Source of the DNA: Amycolatopsis eburnea
Lineage (GTDB): Bacteria; Actinomycetota; Actinomycetes; Mycobacteriales; Pseudonocardiaceae
DNA length: 64,000 nucleotides
Assembly (NCBI RefSeq): GCF_003937945.1
Contig: NZ_RSEC01000058.1
Span: 682,001 to 746,000, forward strand
Direction: 5' to 3'
Shown piece after piece: positions 8,176-16,258 of the stretch. Both the position numbers and the translations under genes were made by a program. Positions within the stretch are counted from its first letter, which is position 1. Each line of letters begins with the position of its first letter. The notes below the pieces were generated by a model that saw only the letters and a program-made list of their open reading frames with translations, ran no database searches and was not told the origin of the DNA.

Positions 8176-8835
8176 GTGCGTCTCGTGATCGCGCGGTGCC
8201 AGGTCGACTACGCCGGCCGGCTCACCGCCCACCTGCCGATGGCCACCCGCCTGCTGCTCGTGAAGTCCGACGGCTCGGTGTCGGTCCACTCCGACGACCG
8301 CGCGTACAAGCCGTTGAACTGGATGAGCCCGCCCTGCTGGCTGATCGAGGACGGCAAGCTCTGGATCGTCGAGAACAAGCAGGGCGAAAAGCTGGTGATC
8401 TCGATCGACGAGGTCTTCCACGACTACACCCAGGCCCTCGGCGCGGAACCGGGCCTGCAGAAGGACGGCGTCGAGGCGCACCTGCAGGAACTGCTGGCCG
8501 AGCACATCAAGACCCTCGGCGACGGCTACACCCTGGTCCGCCGCGAGTTCCCGACGGCGATCGGCCCGGTCGACATCATGGCCCGCGACGCCGACGGCCG
8601 TTCGGTGGCGGTGGAGATCAAGCGCCGCGGCGAAATCGACGGCGTCGAGCAGCTGACGCGGTACCTGGAACTGCTCAACCGCGACCCGCTGCTGGCCCCG
8701 GTGCAGGGCGTGTTCGCGGCCCAGATCATCAAGCCGCAGGCCAGGACGCTGGCGGAGGACCGCGGGATCCGCTGCCTGACCCTGGACTACGACGAGCTGC
8801 GCGGCATCGAATCCGACGAGTTCAGGCTGTTCTGA
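8176..8835 (+). CDS. nucS: endonuclease NucS (EndoMS), mismatch-specific
   Basis: 219 residues, the family's usual size. NucS makes double-strand cuts at mismatches and carries out the non-canonical mismatch repair of actinobacteria that lack MutS/MutL. The nuclease core D-x13-ExK is visible: Asp133, Glu147, Lys149, then Gln159 and Tyr163. The C-terminal FRLF matches the clamp-binding tail known for actinobacterial NucS. GTG 8176 follows a TACCCT box (8164-8169) by 6 nt, so the mRNA is probably leaderless. It is the most secure functional call in this part of the window. Confidence 0.95.
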   Translation: MRLVIARCQVDYAGRLTAHLPMATRLLLVKSDGSVSVHSDDRAYKPLNWMSPPCWLIEDGKLWIVENKQGEKLVISIDEVFHDYTQALGAEPGLQKDGVEAHLQELLAEHIKTLGDGYTLVRREFPTAIGPVDIMARDADGRSVAVEIKRRGEIDGVEQLTRYLELLNRDPLLAPVQGVFAAQIIKPQARTLAEDRGIRCLTLDYDELRGIESDEFRLF

Positions 8836-8836
8836 G

Positions 8837-9040
8837 GTGCTCCCGGGGCGGTACGTCCACTACAAGGGCGGGGAGTACGAGGTGCTGGGCGTGGCGCGGC
8901 ACAGCGAGACCGAGGAGGAGCTCGTGGTGTACCGGGCTCTGTACGGCGAGCGCGGGCTGTGGGTGCGGCCGAAGGTGATGTTCACCGAGACGGTGGAGAC
9001 GGACGGTGGGCCGGTGCCGCGGTTCCGCCGGGTGGACTGA
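8837..9040 (+). CDS. DUF1653 domain-containing small protein
   Basis: 67 residues. PGRYVHYKGGEYEVLGVARHSETEE and VVYRALYGERGLWVRP are the DUF1653 signature, a small beta-rich fold of unknown function. GTG 8837 starts one base after the nucS stop, so both are likely on one transcript. Whether it relates to repair is unknown. Confidence 0.85.
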   Translation: MLPGRYVHYKGGEYEVLGVARHSETEEELVVYRALYGERGLWVRPKVMFTETVETDGGPVPRFRRVD

Positions 9041-9043
9041 GCT

Positions 9044-9379
9044 TCACCGGACGTCGAACGAGATGGCGTAGGTGCTGGGTTCGGTCAGTCCTCCCAGGAT
9101 GAGAAGCCCGTGGTCGGCGAGCCCGAAGCCTCCGGTGAACGTGCTTCGCGACTTCTTGATCTCGGTGATCGTGCCGGTCGCCGTCGCCGGTCCCTTCGCC
9201 GAGCCCTGGGCGCCGGGGTAGATGCCCATCTCCTCGCCGATCTGCTTGGTGATCCGACCTGTCGAGGCCGGTGCGGCCGCTTCGGCCGTCGAAGGCTCGA
9301 CGATCGACCGGGTGACGGTGACGGTCGTCGTGGTGGTCGTGCCCCTTGTGGCCGATCCGGCTGAGCAGCCGGCCAGCAA
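9044..9379 (-). CDS. putative lipoprotein with a doubtful 5' end
   Basis: The frame gives LLAGCSAG, a good lipobox, then a Thr run (TTTTTTVTVTRS) and about 85 residues that end in a beta-rich segment. From the only in-frame start codon (TTG 9379) the signal peptide would be just 4 residues before the Cys. The frame stays open upstream (QGPVLTAAAVLLAGC can be read) but has no ATG, GTG or TTG back to the preceding stop near 9575. Either a rare start (CTG) is used or a frameshift has cut off the signal sequence. The function is unknown. Confidence 0.55.
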   Translation of the reverse strand: MLAGCSAGSATRGTTTTTTVTVTRSIVEPSTAEAAAPASTGRITKQIGEEMGIYPGAQGSAKGPATATGTITEIKKSRSTFTGGFGLADHGLLILGGLTEPSTYAISFDVR

Positions 9380-9766
9380 GACTGCGGCGGCGGTCAGGAC
9401 GGGCCCTTGCCGGCAGGTGCGGTAATCGTTCTCCGCGCCGATACCGGATCGATGCCGAATTCCGGTATCTGATTCCGGGTCGATTACTCCGCAAGGAAAT
9501 CATTGACGTGATCGGCCGCGGCGCTGTGACCAGGTCTTTTTTGCGCCTGATTCCTGCGCTGTTCGGGTGAGTTCGGGATCTTATTCCCCGGGCTCGTGGG
9601 ACACTCGATTCGAGGGGTTCCGCCGGTGCGTCCGGCGTGGCCGGAGGGTGGTGCGCTCGGCCGTCTTTCTTCGTCGTGCCAACGTTTCAGTCCGCCTTCG
9701 AGCTCGGTGTGCGCGTGCCAGCCGGCCGGTGCGCGCGCGTTTTTCGGCTGCACGGAGGAGGAAGTC
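9380..9766. other. 387-bp intergenic region, lower GC
   Basis: This region lies between two divergent genes. It is visibly less GC-rich than its surroundings (for example the T-run near 9537 and CTTATTCC near 9579) and has no convincing gene. It presumably holds the promoter of the papain-like gene. I see no clear -35/-10 pair. Confidence 0.5.
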
Positions 9767-10543
9767 ATGCGTTATCGCCCACTCGGTTCCGATCCGGTCG
9801 ACCCGCGGCTGGGGCGGTTCATTCCGGACGACTGGCGGCACGTCGAAAGGTATCCGCTGTCCGCGCTGGCCGACGACGACCGGCCCACGCGGGCGCCCGT
9901 CGTGATCGGGGTCAACTGGTACTCCGCGTTCGACGAGCCGGAGCAGGACGAGACCTCCGGGGAGTTCTTCATCGCCAAGGCCGGCGTCAAGAAGCTCGGC
10001 CGGGTGCGCGGCGGGCACTGCGTGTGCCTCGAGCCGGGCGGGACGCCGGACACCGACGCCTGGTACGCGTTCTACGACCAGGGCCGCGAGGGTGCCTGTG
10101 TCGGGTTCGGGTGGTCGCGGTGCATGTCGATCTTCAACGGCAGCGAGTACGCCGCCCGCTGGCTGTGGGACTCGGCCAAGAAGCGCGACGAGTGGCCCGA
10201 GACCAACCCCGGCGACGACAACGGCACGTCCGTCCGCGCCGCGGCCGAGGTGCTCGCCGAAACCGGGCACGTCCTGTGGGACGACTCCTACGCCGGCGAC
10301 GACTGGCAGCAGCGCGAGCAGTACGCGCCGGAAGCCAAGCAGGGCATCAAGGCGTTCCGCTGGGCCAAGTCGGTCGACGACGTGCACGCCGTGCTCGGCA
10401 ACCCGCGGGCCGACGAGCTGGGCGCCGTGCCGATCCTCAACTCCTGGGGCCCGGGCTACCCGCACCGGACCTACCTGCCCGACGCCGTGCTCGCGCGGCT
10501 GATCGACGAGGAAGGCGAGATCGCCGTCCCGACCGACCGGTGA
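9767..10543 (+). CDS. C1 (papain)-like peptidase-fold protein
   Basis: 258 residues, start ATG 9767 with a strong GGAGGAG at 9754-9760. A papain-like order of catalytic motifs is visible: QGREGACVGFGWS (Cys at about 111, like the papain GxCGSCWAF block), then DVHAVLG (His), then ILNSWGPGYP (Asn, matching the NSWG motif) 18 residues later. There is no signal peptide, so it is probably cytoplasmic, and no pro-domain. The N-terminal 60 residues are unlike classical papains. It stands alone between a lipoprotein and a symporter. Activity and target are unknown. Confidence 0.7.
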   Translation: MRYRPLGSDPVDPRLGRFIPDDWRHVERYPLSALADDDRPTRAPVVIGVNWYSAFDEPEQDETSGEFFIAKAGVKKLGRVRGGHCVCLEPGGTPDTDAWYAFYDQGREGACVGFGWSRCMSIFNGSEYAARWLWDSAKKRDEWPETNPGDDNGTSVRAAAEVLAETGHVLWDDSYAGDDWQQREQYAPEAKQGIKAFRWAKSVDDVHAVLGNPRADELGAVPILNSWGPGYPHRTYLPDAVLARLIDEEGEIAVPTDR

Positions 10544-10571
10544 CCGGCCGCCGCTCCCGCGGCGTGTGAAC

Positions 10572-10614
10572 GAGGGCGCGTTTCCCCTGGTAGCAGCCAG
10601 GGGGACGCGCCCTC
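10572..10614 (+). terminator. hairpin terminator
   Basis: GAGGGCGCG (10572-10580) pairs with CGCGCCCTC (10606-10614), and CCCCTGG pairs with CCAGGGG inside, giving a stem of about 16 bp with a small bulge and a 6-nt loop. It follows the papain-like gene by about 30 bases. There is no U tract, as is common in high-GC actinomycetes. Confidence 0.75.
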
Positions 10615-10660
10615 TGGCCACTGTGGACAGGTCAACGTGCCGACCCTGAATCCATGCAGT

Positions 10661-10684
10661 ACTGTCCGGAACCGACAGGACAGT
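10661..10684 (+). promoter_or_regulatory. inverted repeat upstream of the symporter
   Basis: ACTGTCC (10661-10667) and GGACAGT (10678-10684) are perfect 7-bp arms 10 nt apart, 47 nt upstream of the symporter start. The core TGTCCGGA recurs in a palindrome behind the next small gene (12727-12740). Confidence 0.5.
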
Positions 10685-10730
10685 GGTGATTCCTGTGGGT
10701 TGTTGTCCAGTTTGAAATGAGGTGGGTCGG

Positions 10731-12428
10731 GTGCTCGTCCTAGCCGATGCGAACCTGCGACTCGATGCCAGCGCGATCGACTACATCGAGCTGGCGTTCT
10801 ACTTCGTGCTGGTGCTCGGCATCGGGTACCTGGCACGGCGGCAGGTGTCCAGCAGCCTCGACTTCTTCCTGTCCGGCCGCTCCCTGCCCGCGTGGGTCAC
10901 CGGCCTGGCGTTCATCTCCGCGAACCTCGGCGCGGTCGAAGTGATGGGCATGTCGGCCAACGGCGCCCAGTACGGCCTGCCGACCGTGCACTACTTCTGG
11001 ATCGGCGCCATCCCGGCGATGCTGTTCCTCGGCATCGTGATGATGCCGTTCTACTACGGCTCGAAGGTGCGCAGCGTCCCCGAGTTCATGCGGCGGCGCT
11101 TCGGCAAGCCGGCCCACCTGGTCAACGGCATCAGCTTCGCCGCCGCTCAGATCCTGATCGCGGGCGCGAACCTGTTCCTGCTGGCCAGCGTCGTGAACCT
11201 GCTGCTCGGCTGGCCGCTGTGGGTGTCGATCATCGTCGCCGCCGCGATCGTGCTCTCCTACACCGCGCTCGGCGGCCTTTCCGCGGCCATCTACAACGAG
11301 GTCCTGCAGTTCTTCGTGATCGTCATCGCGCTGGTGCCGCTGACGATCGTCGGCCTGGTCAAGGTCGGCGGCTGGGAGGGCCTGGTCGACAAGGTCACCA
11401 ACAGCCCCGGCGGCTCGGCGCAGCTGCACTCCTGGCCCGGCGACAACCTGACCGGCTTCGGCAACAGCATCCTGTCGGTGCTGGGCATCGTGTTCGGGCT
11501 CGGCTTCGTCCTCTCGTTCGGCTACTGGACGACGAACTTCGTCGAGGTCCAGCGCGCGATGGCGTCGAAGAGCATGTCCGCCGCCCGCCGGACGCCGATC
11601 ATCGGCGCGTTCCCGAAGATGCTGGTGCCGTTCATCGTCATCATCCCCGGCATGATCGCCGCGGTCAGCGTGTCCGAGTACGTCAAGGACAAGCAGGTGC
11701 TGCTCGACGGTGGCAAGGCCGAAAGCGGCGTCACGTTCAACAACGCCCTGCTCCTGCTGATGCGCGACCTGCTCCCGAACGGCATGCTCGGCATCGCCAT
11801 CGCCGGTCTGCTCGCGTCCTTCATGGCCGGCATGGCGGCCAACCTCAGCTCGTTCAACACCGTGTTCACGTACGACATCTGGCAGACGTACGTGAAGAAG
11901 GACAAGCCGGACCACTACTACCTGAACCTGGGCCGCGTCGTGACGTCGGCCGGCACGATCCTCGCCATCGGCACCGCGTTCATCGCGTCGAACTCCGGCA
12001 ACATCCTGAACTACCTGCAGGACCTGTTCTCGTTCTTCAACGCGCCGCTGTTCGCGACGTTCATCCTCGGCATGTTCTGGAAGCGGATGACCCCGCACGC
12101 CGGCTGGGTGGGCCTCGTGCTCGGGACGGCGTCGGCGATCACCGTCTGGAGCCTCTCGCAGGCCGGGGTGCTCGGCCTCACCGGGCAGGGCATCAGCTTC
12201 GTCGCCGCCGGGACCGCGTTCGTCGTCGACATCGTCGCGAGCGTCGTGGTGTCGCTGGCCACCAGGCCGAAGCCGGACGAGGAGCTCGTCGGGCTGGTCT
12301 ACTCGCTCACCCCGCGCGACTCGCTCAAGCACGACGACACCGGCGAGAACGCGGGCTGGTACCGCAAGCCGGGCCTGCTCGCGGGCATCGTGCTCATCCT
12401 GACCATCGCCCTCAACGCCATCTTCTAG
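10731..12428 (+). CDS. sodium:solute symporter (SSS family)
   Basis: 565 residues with about 13-14 hydrophobic helices, the standard SSS layout. The SSS signature region is visible: SLDFFLSGRSLPAW near residue 45, SANLGAVEVMGMSANGAQYG near 65, and a sodium-site helix near 355. GTG 10731 has GAGGTGG upstream. A GTG at 10722 is also in frame. It imports a solute with Na+ at the cytoplasmic membrane. The closest recognisable type is the galactose/glucose-like SSS branch, but the substrate cannot be assigned. Confidence 0.9.
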   Translation: MLVLADANLRLDASAIDYIELAFYFVLVLGIGYLARRQVSSSLDFFLSGRSLPAWVTGLAFISANLGAVEVMGMSANGAQYGLPTVHYFWIGAIPAMLFLGIVMMPFYYGSKVRSVPEFMRRRFGKPAHLVNGISFAAAQILIAGANLFLLASVVNLLLGWPLWVSIIVAAAIVLSYTALGGLSAAIYNEVLQFFVIVIALVPLTIVGLVKVGGWEGLVDKVTNSPGGSAQLHSWPGDNLTGFGNSILSVLGIVFGLGFVLSFGYWTTNFVEVQRAMASKSMSAARRTPIIGAFPKMLVPFIVIIPGMIAAVSVSEYVKDKQVLLDGGKAESGVTFNNALLLLMRDLLPNGMLGIAIAGLLASFMAGMAANLSSFNTVFTYDIWQTYVKKDKPDHYYLNLGRVVTSAGTILAIGTAFIASNSGNILNYLQDLFSFFNAPLFATFILGMFWKRMTPHAGWVGLVLGTASAITVWSLSQAGVLGLTGQGISFVAAGTAFVVDIVASVVVSLATRPKPDEELVGLVYSLTPRDSLKHDDTGENAGWYRKPGLLAGIVLILTIALNAIF

Positions 12429-12437
12429 GAGGTCGGA

Positions 12438-12722
12438 ATGGCTACCGAGTCCGGCGCGCGGCCCCACAAGGCGGGCGCCTTCGACATCCGGCTGATCATC
12501 GCCCTGCTGATCGGCGTCTACGGCGTGATCCTCACGGTGATGGGCATCGGCTTCACCTCCGACGCGGAGATCCAGAAGGCGGCGGGCGTCAACATCAACC
12601 TGTGGGCCGGCATCGGAATGCTGGTCGTCGCCGTGCTCTTCGTCGTCTGGGCGAAGGTGCGGCCGCTCGTCGTCCCGGCGTCGACCGAGACGGAAGACAC
12701 GGCGCCCGCCGCGGGCGAATAG
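12438..12722 (+). CDS. small membrane protein cotranscribed with the symporter
   Basis: 94 residues with two hydrophobic helices (about 19-40 and 55-73) separated by a short loop with AGVNINLWAGIGML. It starts 9 nt behind the symporter stop with AGGAGG upstream, so the two are made together. Its size and position suggest an accessory subunit of the symporter. That is inference from context only. Confidence 0.8.
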   Translation: MATESGARPHKAGAFDIRLIIALLIGVYGVILTVMGIGFTSDAEIQKAAGVNINLWAGIGMLVVAVLFVVWAKVRPLVVPASTETEDTAPAAGE

Positions 12723-12726
12723 CCGG

Positions 12727-12740
12727 GTTGTCCGGACAAC
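12727..12740 (+). promoter_or_regulatory. 14-bp perfect palindrome
   Basis: GTTGTCCGGACAAC lies 5 nt behind the small membrane gene and 20 nt before the lipoprotein start. It is too short to be a terminator by itself. A repressor site for the downstream gene is the likeliest reading. Confidence 0.5.
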
Positions 12741-12760
12741 GGCGCGAGGGTGCGGCTACC

Positions 12761-13774
12761 GTGCATCGCGTGTTCCTTGACGCTCGGCGCCGCCGTCTCC
12801 CGAAGCTGTTCCTGCTGGTCACCGCGCTCGCCCTGCCGCTGACCGCGTGCGGGCCGGACCTCGGCCGGTCCAACTTCGGCCGCACCACGGTCCCCGCGGC
12901 GGCCGGCGGCACCGGGCAGCAGACCGACGGCCCGATCACCGACGCCGCCGTGGCGGCGAACGTGCTGCGCACGATCAAGCCGTGCCAGTTCCTGACCAAG
13001 GACGCCCTCGGCGCGCTCGGCCTCGGCACGATCGAAGACGACCCGAGGCAGTCGTCGATCGCCTTCGACACCTGCCGGAACGAGCTGAAGGACCCCGGCG
13101 GCAAGACGATCCGGCTCGAGGTCGAACTCGGGAACGCCCTGCTGCCCGGCATCGACAAGACGACCGGCCAGGTCGGCGGGCTCCCGCTGCGCGTGAACAA
13201 GTCCGGCGACACCGACTGCACGCTCGCGGCGATGACGGCGCTGAACCCGGACCTGGGGATCACCGTGTCGGCCACCTATGCCGGCGACGACCCGTGCCGG
13301 CCCGGGCGGGCGCTGCTGGAGGCGGCCGTCCAGAAGGTGCACAACTCGCCGGAGAAGTACTCGACGCCGCCGGGCACCGTGCTGACGGCCGACCCGTGCG
13401 CGATGGCCGACACCTCGGCCGTGTCCGCCGTCGCGCCGTCGGCGAAGTCCACGCCCGCGGGCCTGCACTCCTGTGAGTGGAAGGGCAAGGACCCGAAGGT
13501 CACCGTCAAGTTCCTGCCGGGGCTGCCCCCGATCGTCGGCGACGGTTACTCCAAGGTGGACATCGGCGGCGGGGTCACGGCGTTCCAGAAGCAGACGAGC
13601 GCGAGCGCGTCGCGGTGCGCGGTGCAGTGGCAGCACCGGCCGTGGGAGGGCGACGACGTCGAACTGGCCCAGGTGGAGTACGAGAACTACGCCGCCGAAG
13701 CGAGCAGCGACGACCCGTGCGGCAAAGCGGTGACCGTCGCGAAAAACGTCGTCACGAAGCTCCCCAAACCCTGA
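12761..13774 (+). CDS. DUF3558-like lipoprotein
   Basis: 337 residues. Positively charged ARRRRLPK is followed by a hydrophobic stretch and the lipobox LTAC, so it is an exported lipoprotein. The rest has two similar halves, each with PC..L..A..LG-type and CxW elements (KPCQFLTKDALGALGLG; ADPCAMADTSAVSAVAPSA...CEWKG), as in the DUF3558 family of actinobacterial lipoproteins. Paired Cys residues suggest disulfides. GTG 12761 is used; a GTG at 12770 is also possible. The function is unknown. Confidence 0.8.
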   Translation: MHRVFLDARRRRLPKLFLLVTALALPLTACGPDLGRSNFGRTTVPAAAGGTGQQTDGPITDAAVAANVLRTIKPCQFLTKDALGALGLGTIEDDPRQSSIAFDTCRNELKDPGGKTIRLEVELGNALLPGIDKTTGQVGGLPLRVNKSGDTDCTLAAMTALNPDLGITVSATYAGDDPCRPGRALLEAAVQKVHNSPEKYSTPPGTVLTADPCAMADTSAVSAVAPSAKSTPAGLHSCEWKGKDPKVTVKFLPGLPPIVGDGYSKVDIGGGVTAFQKQTSASASRCAVQWQHRPWEGDDVELAQVEYENYAAEASSDDPCGKAVTVAKNVVTKLPKP

Positions 13775-13841
13775 CCTGGCGGTGGGCCGCGCGGGGAGGT
13801 AGGAAGGGGGCACCCCACCCGCCGATGTGCCGGAGGTTGCC

Positions 13842-14843
13842 GTGAAGAAGATCATCAACGATCCGGCGAACGTGGTCGCGGAGTCACTGCGGGGGCTCGC
13901 CGCCGCGCACTCCGACGTCCTGCGCGTCCAGTACGACCCCGATGTCGTGGTCCGGGCCGACGCGCCGGTCGCGGGCAAGGTCGCCGTCATCTCCGGGGGC
14001 GGGTCCGGGCACGAGCCGCTGCACGGCGGGTTCGTCGGCCCCGGCATGCTCGCCGCCGCCGTCCCGGGCGCGGTGTTCACCTCCCCGACGCCGGACGCCG
14101 TGCAGGCCGCCGTCACCGCGACCACCGGTGACGCGGGCGCGCTGCTCATCGTGAAGAACTACACCGGTGACGTGCTGAACTTCGAGACCGCCGCCGAGCT
14201 GGCCGCGGCCGAGGGCCTCGACGTGCGCAGCGTCGTGATCGACGACGACGTCGCGGTCAAGGACTCGACCTACACCGCCGGCCGCCGCGGGGTCGGCGGG
14301 ACGGTGCTGCTGGAGAAGCTCACCGGCGCCGCCGCCGAGCGCGGGGACTCGCTCGACGCCGTGACCGCGCTGGCGCAGAAGGTGATCGGCCAGGTGCGCT
14401 CGATCGGCGTCGCGCTGACGGCGCCGACCGTGCCGCACGCCGGCACCCCGAGCTTCGACCTCGGCGACGGCGAGATCGAGTTCGGCATCGGCATCCACGG
14501 CGAGCCCGGCCGCGAGCGCATCCCGCTCGAACCGGCCGACGCCCTGGTGGCGCGGATGGTCGAGGCCGTCGTCACGGACCTGCCGTTCGCCTCGGGCGAC
14601 CGCGTCCTGCTGTTCACCAACTCGATGGGCGGCACCCCGCTCGTCGAGCTGTACCTGGCCCACGGCATCGCCGAGCGGCTGCTGGCCGAGCGTGGGATCG
14701 TGGTCGAACGCCGGCTGGTCGGCCCGTACATCACCAGCCTCGAGATGCAGGGGATGAGTCTGACGTTGCTCAAACTGGACGACGAGCTGACCGAGCTCTG
14801 GGACGCCCCGGTGAACACCCCGGCGCTGCGGTGGGGGCGCTGA
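13842..14843 (+). CDS. dhaK: dihydroxyacetone kinase subunit DhaK
   Basis: 333 residues from GTG 13842, with GGAGG at 13832-13836. DhaK binds dihydroxyacetone covalently as a hemiaminal through a His. Here that is His219 in GIGIHGEPGRER, at the same place as His218 of the E. coli protein. The SGGGSGHEPLHGGFVG motif at residues 51-66 is the other substrate loop. It is the first gene of dhaKLM. It phosphorylates dihydroxyacetone to dihydroxyacetone phosphate together with DhaL. Confidence 0.95.
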   Translation: MKKIINDPANVVAESLRGLAAAHSDVLRVQYDPDVVVRADAPVAGKVAVISGGGSGHEPLHGGFVGPGMLAAAVPGAVFTSPTPDAVQAAVTATTGDAGALLIVKNYTGDVLNFETAAELAAAEGLDVRSVVIDDDVAVKDSTYTAGRRGVGGTVLLEKLTGAAAERGDSLDAVTALAQKVIGQVRSIGVALTAPTVPHAGTPSFDLGDGEIEFGIGIHGEPGRERIPLEPADALVARMVEAVVTDLPFASGDRVLLFTNSMGGTPLVELYLAHGIAERLLAERGIVVERRLVGPYITSLEMQGMSLTLLKLDDELTELWDAPVNTPALRWGR

Positions 14844-15472
14844 TGACCTGCAAGGCCGAAGGGGTCGAGGCGGCCGTGCGCGCCGCCGCCGCGGTGGTCG
14901 CCGAGCACCGGGTGGAACTGATCGACCTCGACCGCGCGATCGGCGACGGCGACCACGGCGAGAACCTGAACCGCGGGTTCGCGGCCGTCGTCGCGGCGCT
15001 CGACGCGGGCGCGCCGGACACGCCGGGCGGGGTGCTGAAGCTCGTCGCGACGACGTTGATCTCCAAGGTCGGCGGCGCCGCGGGGCCGTTGTACGGCACG
15101 GCTTTCCTGCGCGCGTCGGCCAAGCTGGGCGCCGCGGGCGAACTCGACGTCCCGGCGCTGCTGGACGCGCTGCGCGCCGGTCTCGAAGGCGTCCAGGCCC
15201 GCGGGAAGGCCGTCGGCGGCGACGCGACCATGGTCGATGCCCTGATCCCGGCGGTCGCGGCCGCGGAGAAGGCGGCCGAGGAGGGCGGCGACATCGCCGC
15301 CGTGCTGACCGCGGCGGCCGACGCGGCCGACCGCGGTGCGGAGTCCACAGTGGAGCTGGTACCGCGCAAGGGCCGGGCGTCCTACCTCGGCGAGCGCGCG
15401 GTCGGGCACATGGACCCCGGTGCCCGGTCGTCGGCGCTGCTGCTGCGCGCGTTCGCGGAGGCCGCCCGGTGA
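14843..15472 (+). CDS. dhaL: dihydroxyacetone kinase ADP-binding subunit DhaL
   Basis: 209 residues. The Mg-ADP site Asp cluster is in IGDGDHGENLNRG near residue 34, and the GGDATMVDAL loop is near 130. In PTS-type systems DhaL keeps its ADP bound and is rephosphorylated by DhaM rather than exchanging ATP. The ATG overlaps the dhaK stop (TGATG), so translation is coupled. Confidence 0.95.
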   Translation: MTCKAEGVEAAVRAAAAVVAEHRVELIDLDRAIGDGDHGENLNRGFAAVVAALDAGAPDTPGGVLKLVATTLISKVGGAAGPLYGTAFLRASAKLGAAGELDVPALLDALRAGLEGVQARGKAVGGDATMVDALIPAVAAAEKAAEEGGDIAAVLTAAADAADRGAESTVELVPRKGRASYLGERAVGHMDPGARSSALLLRAFAEAAR

Positions 15473-16140
15473 GCGTGGGGATCGTGCTCGTTTCGCACAG
15501 CGCCAAACTCGCCGAAGGACTGGCCGAACTGGCCGCCCAGATGGCACCGGACGTCACCATCGTGCCCGCCGGCGGCCTCGCCGACGGCTCGATCGGCACG
15601 GACTACGACGAGGTCGTCGCGGCCACCCAGCGCGCCGACCGCGGCGACGGCGTCGTGCTGCTCTACGACCTCGGCAGCGCGCAGATGACCGCCGAGCTCG
15701 CCGTCGAATCGCTGGCCGATCCCTCGTCCGCCGTCGTCGCGGACGGCCCGCTGGTCGAGGGCGCCATCGCCGCGGCCGTCGCGGCCCAGGCGGGCGAAGG
15801 GCGGCAGGCGGTGGCCGAGGCCGCCGCGGCGGCCGGGATCCCCGAGGACCTCGAACCCGCCGAGCCCACGGCGGGCGGCGCCGAGGTCGAGCTGGAGCTG
15901 CGCAACGACGTCGGGCTGCACGCGCGGCCGGCCGCGGTGCTGGTGCGCACGCTCAGCGAGTTCGACGCCGAAGTCACCGTCCGGCTCGGTGACCAGGAGG
16001 CCGACGGCCGCAGCGTGCTGGCCCTGATGTCGCTCGGCGCCCGGCAGGGCGACCGGATCCTCCTGCGGGCGACGGGCCCGCAGGCTTCGGCGGCCTTGAC
16101 GAAGGCGAAAGAGCTGGTGGACGGCAATTTCGGCGAATGA
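15469..16140 (+). CDS. dhaM: phosphoryl donor DhaM (EIIA-Man-like plus HPr domains)
   Basis: 223 residues with two domains. The N-terminal EIIA-mannose-like domain has the phospho-acceptor His10 (GIVLVSHSAKLAEG). The C-terminal HPr-like domain has His151 in GLHARPAA. It would pass phosphate from the PTS (EI) to DhaL. GTG 15469 overlaps the dhaL stop (GTGA). There is no EI domain here, so enzyme I must be encoded elsewhere. The kinase thus draws on PEP, not ATP. Confidence 0.93.
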   Translation: MSVGIVLVSHSAKLAEGLAELAAQMAPDVTIVPAGGLADGSIGTDYDEVVAATQRADRGDGVVLLYDLGSAQMTAELAVESLADPSSAVVADGPLVEGAIAAAVAAQAGEGRQAVAEAAAAAGIPEDLEPAEPTAGGAEVELELRNDVGLHARPAAVLVRTLSEFDAEVTVRLGDQEADGRSVLALMSLGARQGDRILLRATGPQASAALTKAKELVDGNFGE

Positions 16141-16258
16141 GGCGGGTTCGCCGACCGGGTGACTTGAGCGGTACTGACTCGATTCCGTCTGGGCTTCGCG
16201 CGGTCCCGCGTGGCAGTATCGGGGCAATTACCAGCGAGTAACATCTCTGGAGGCCTCG

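Noticed and set aside
9232..9340. Repetitive Thr codons in the lipoprotein gene taken as a tandem repeat
   Set aside because: The run is a short Thr tract in an extracellular linker, with no repeated unit of nucleotide sequence beyond codon repetition.
10740..12467. A 575-codon minus frame across the symporter
   Set aside because: It is His/Arg/Asp-rich, the composition expected of an antisense frame opposite a high-GC membrane gene. The plus frame has all SSS features.
12595..13275. A minus frame inside the DUF3558-like lipoprotein
   Set aside because: No domain; the plus frame starts with a signal peptide and lipobox.
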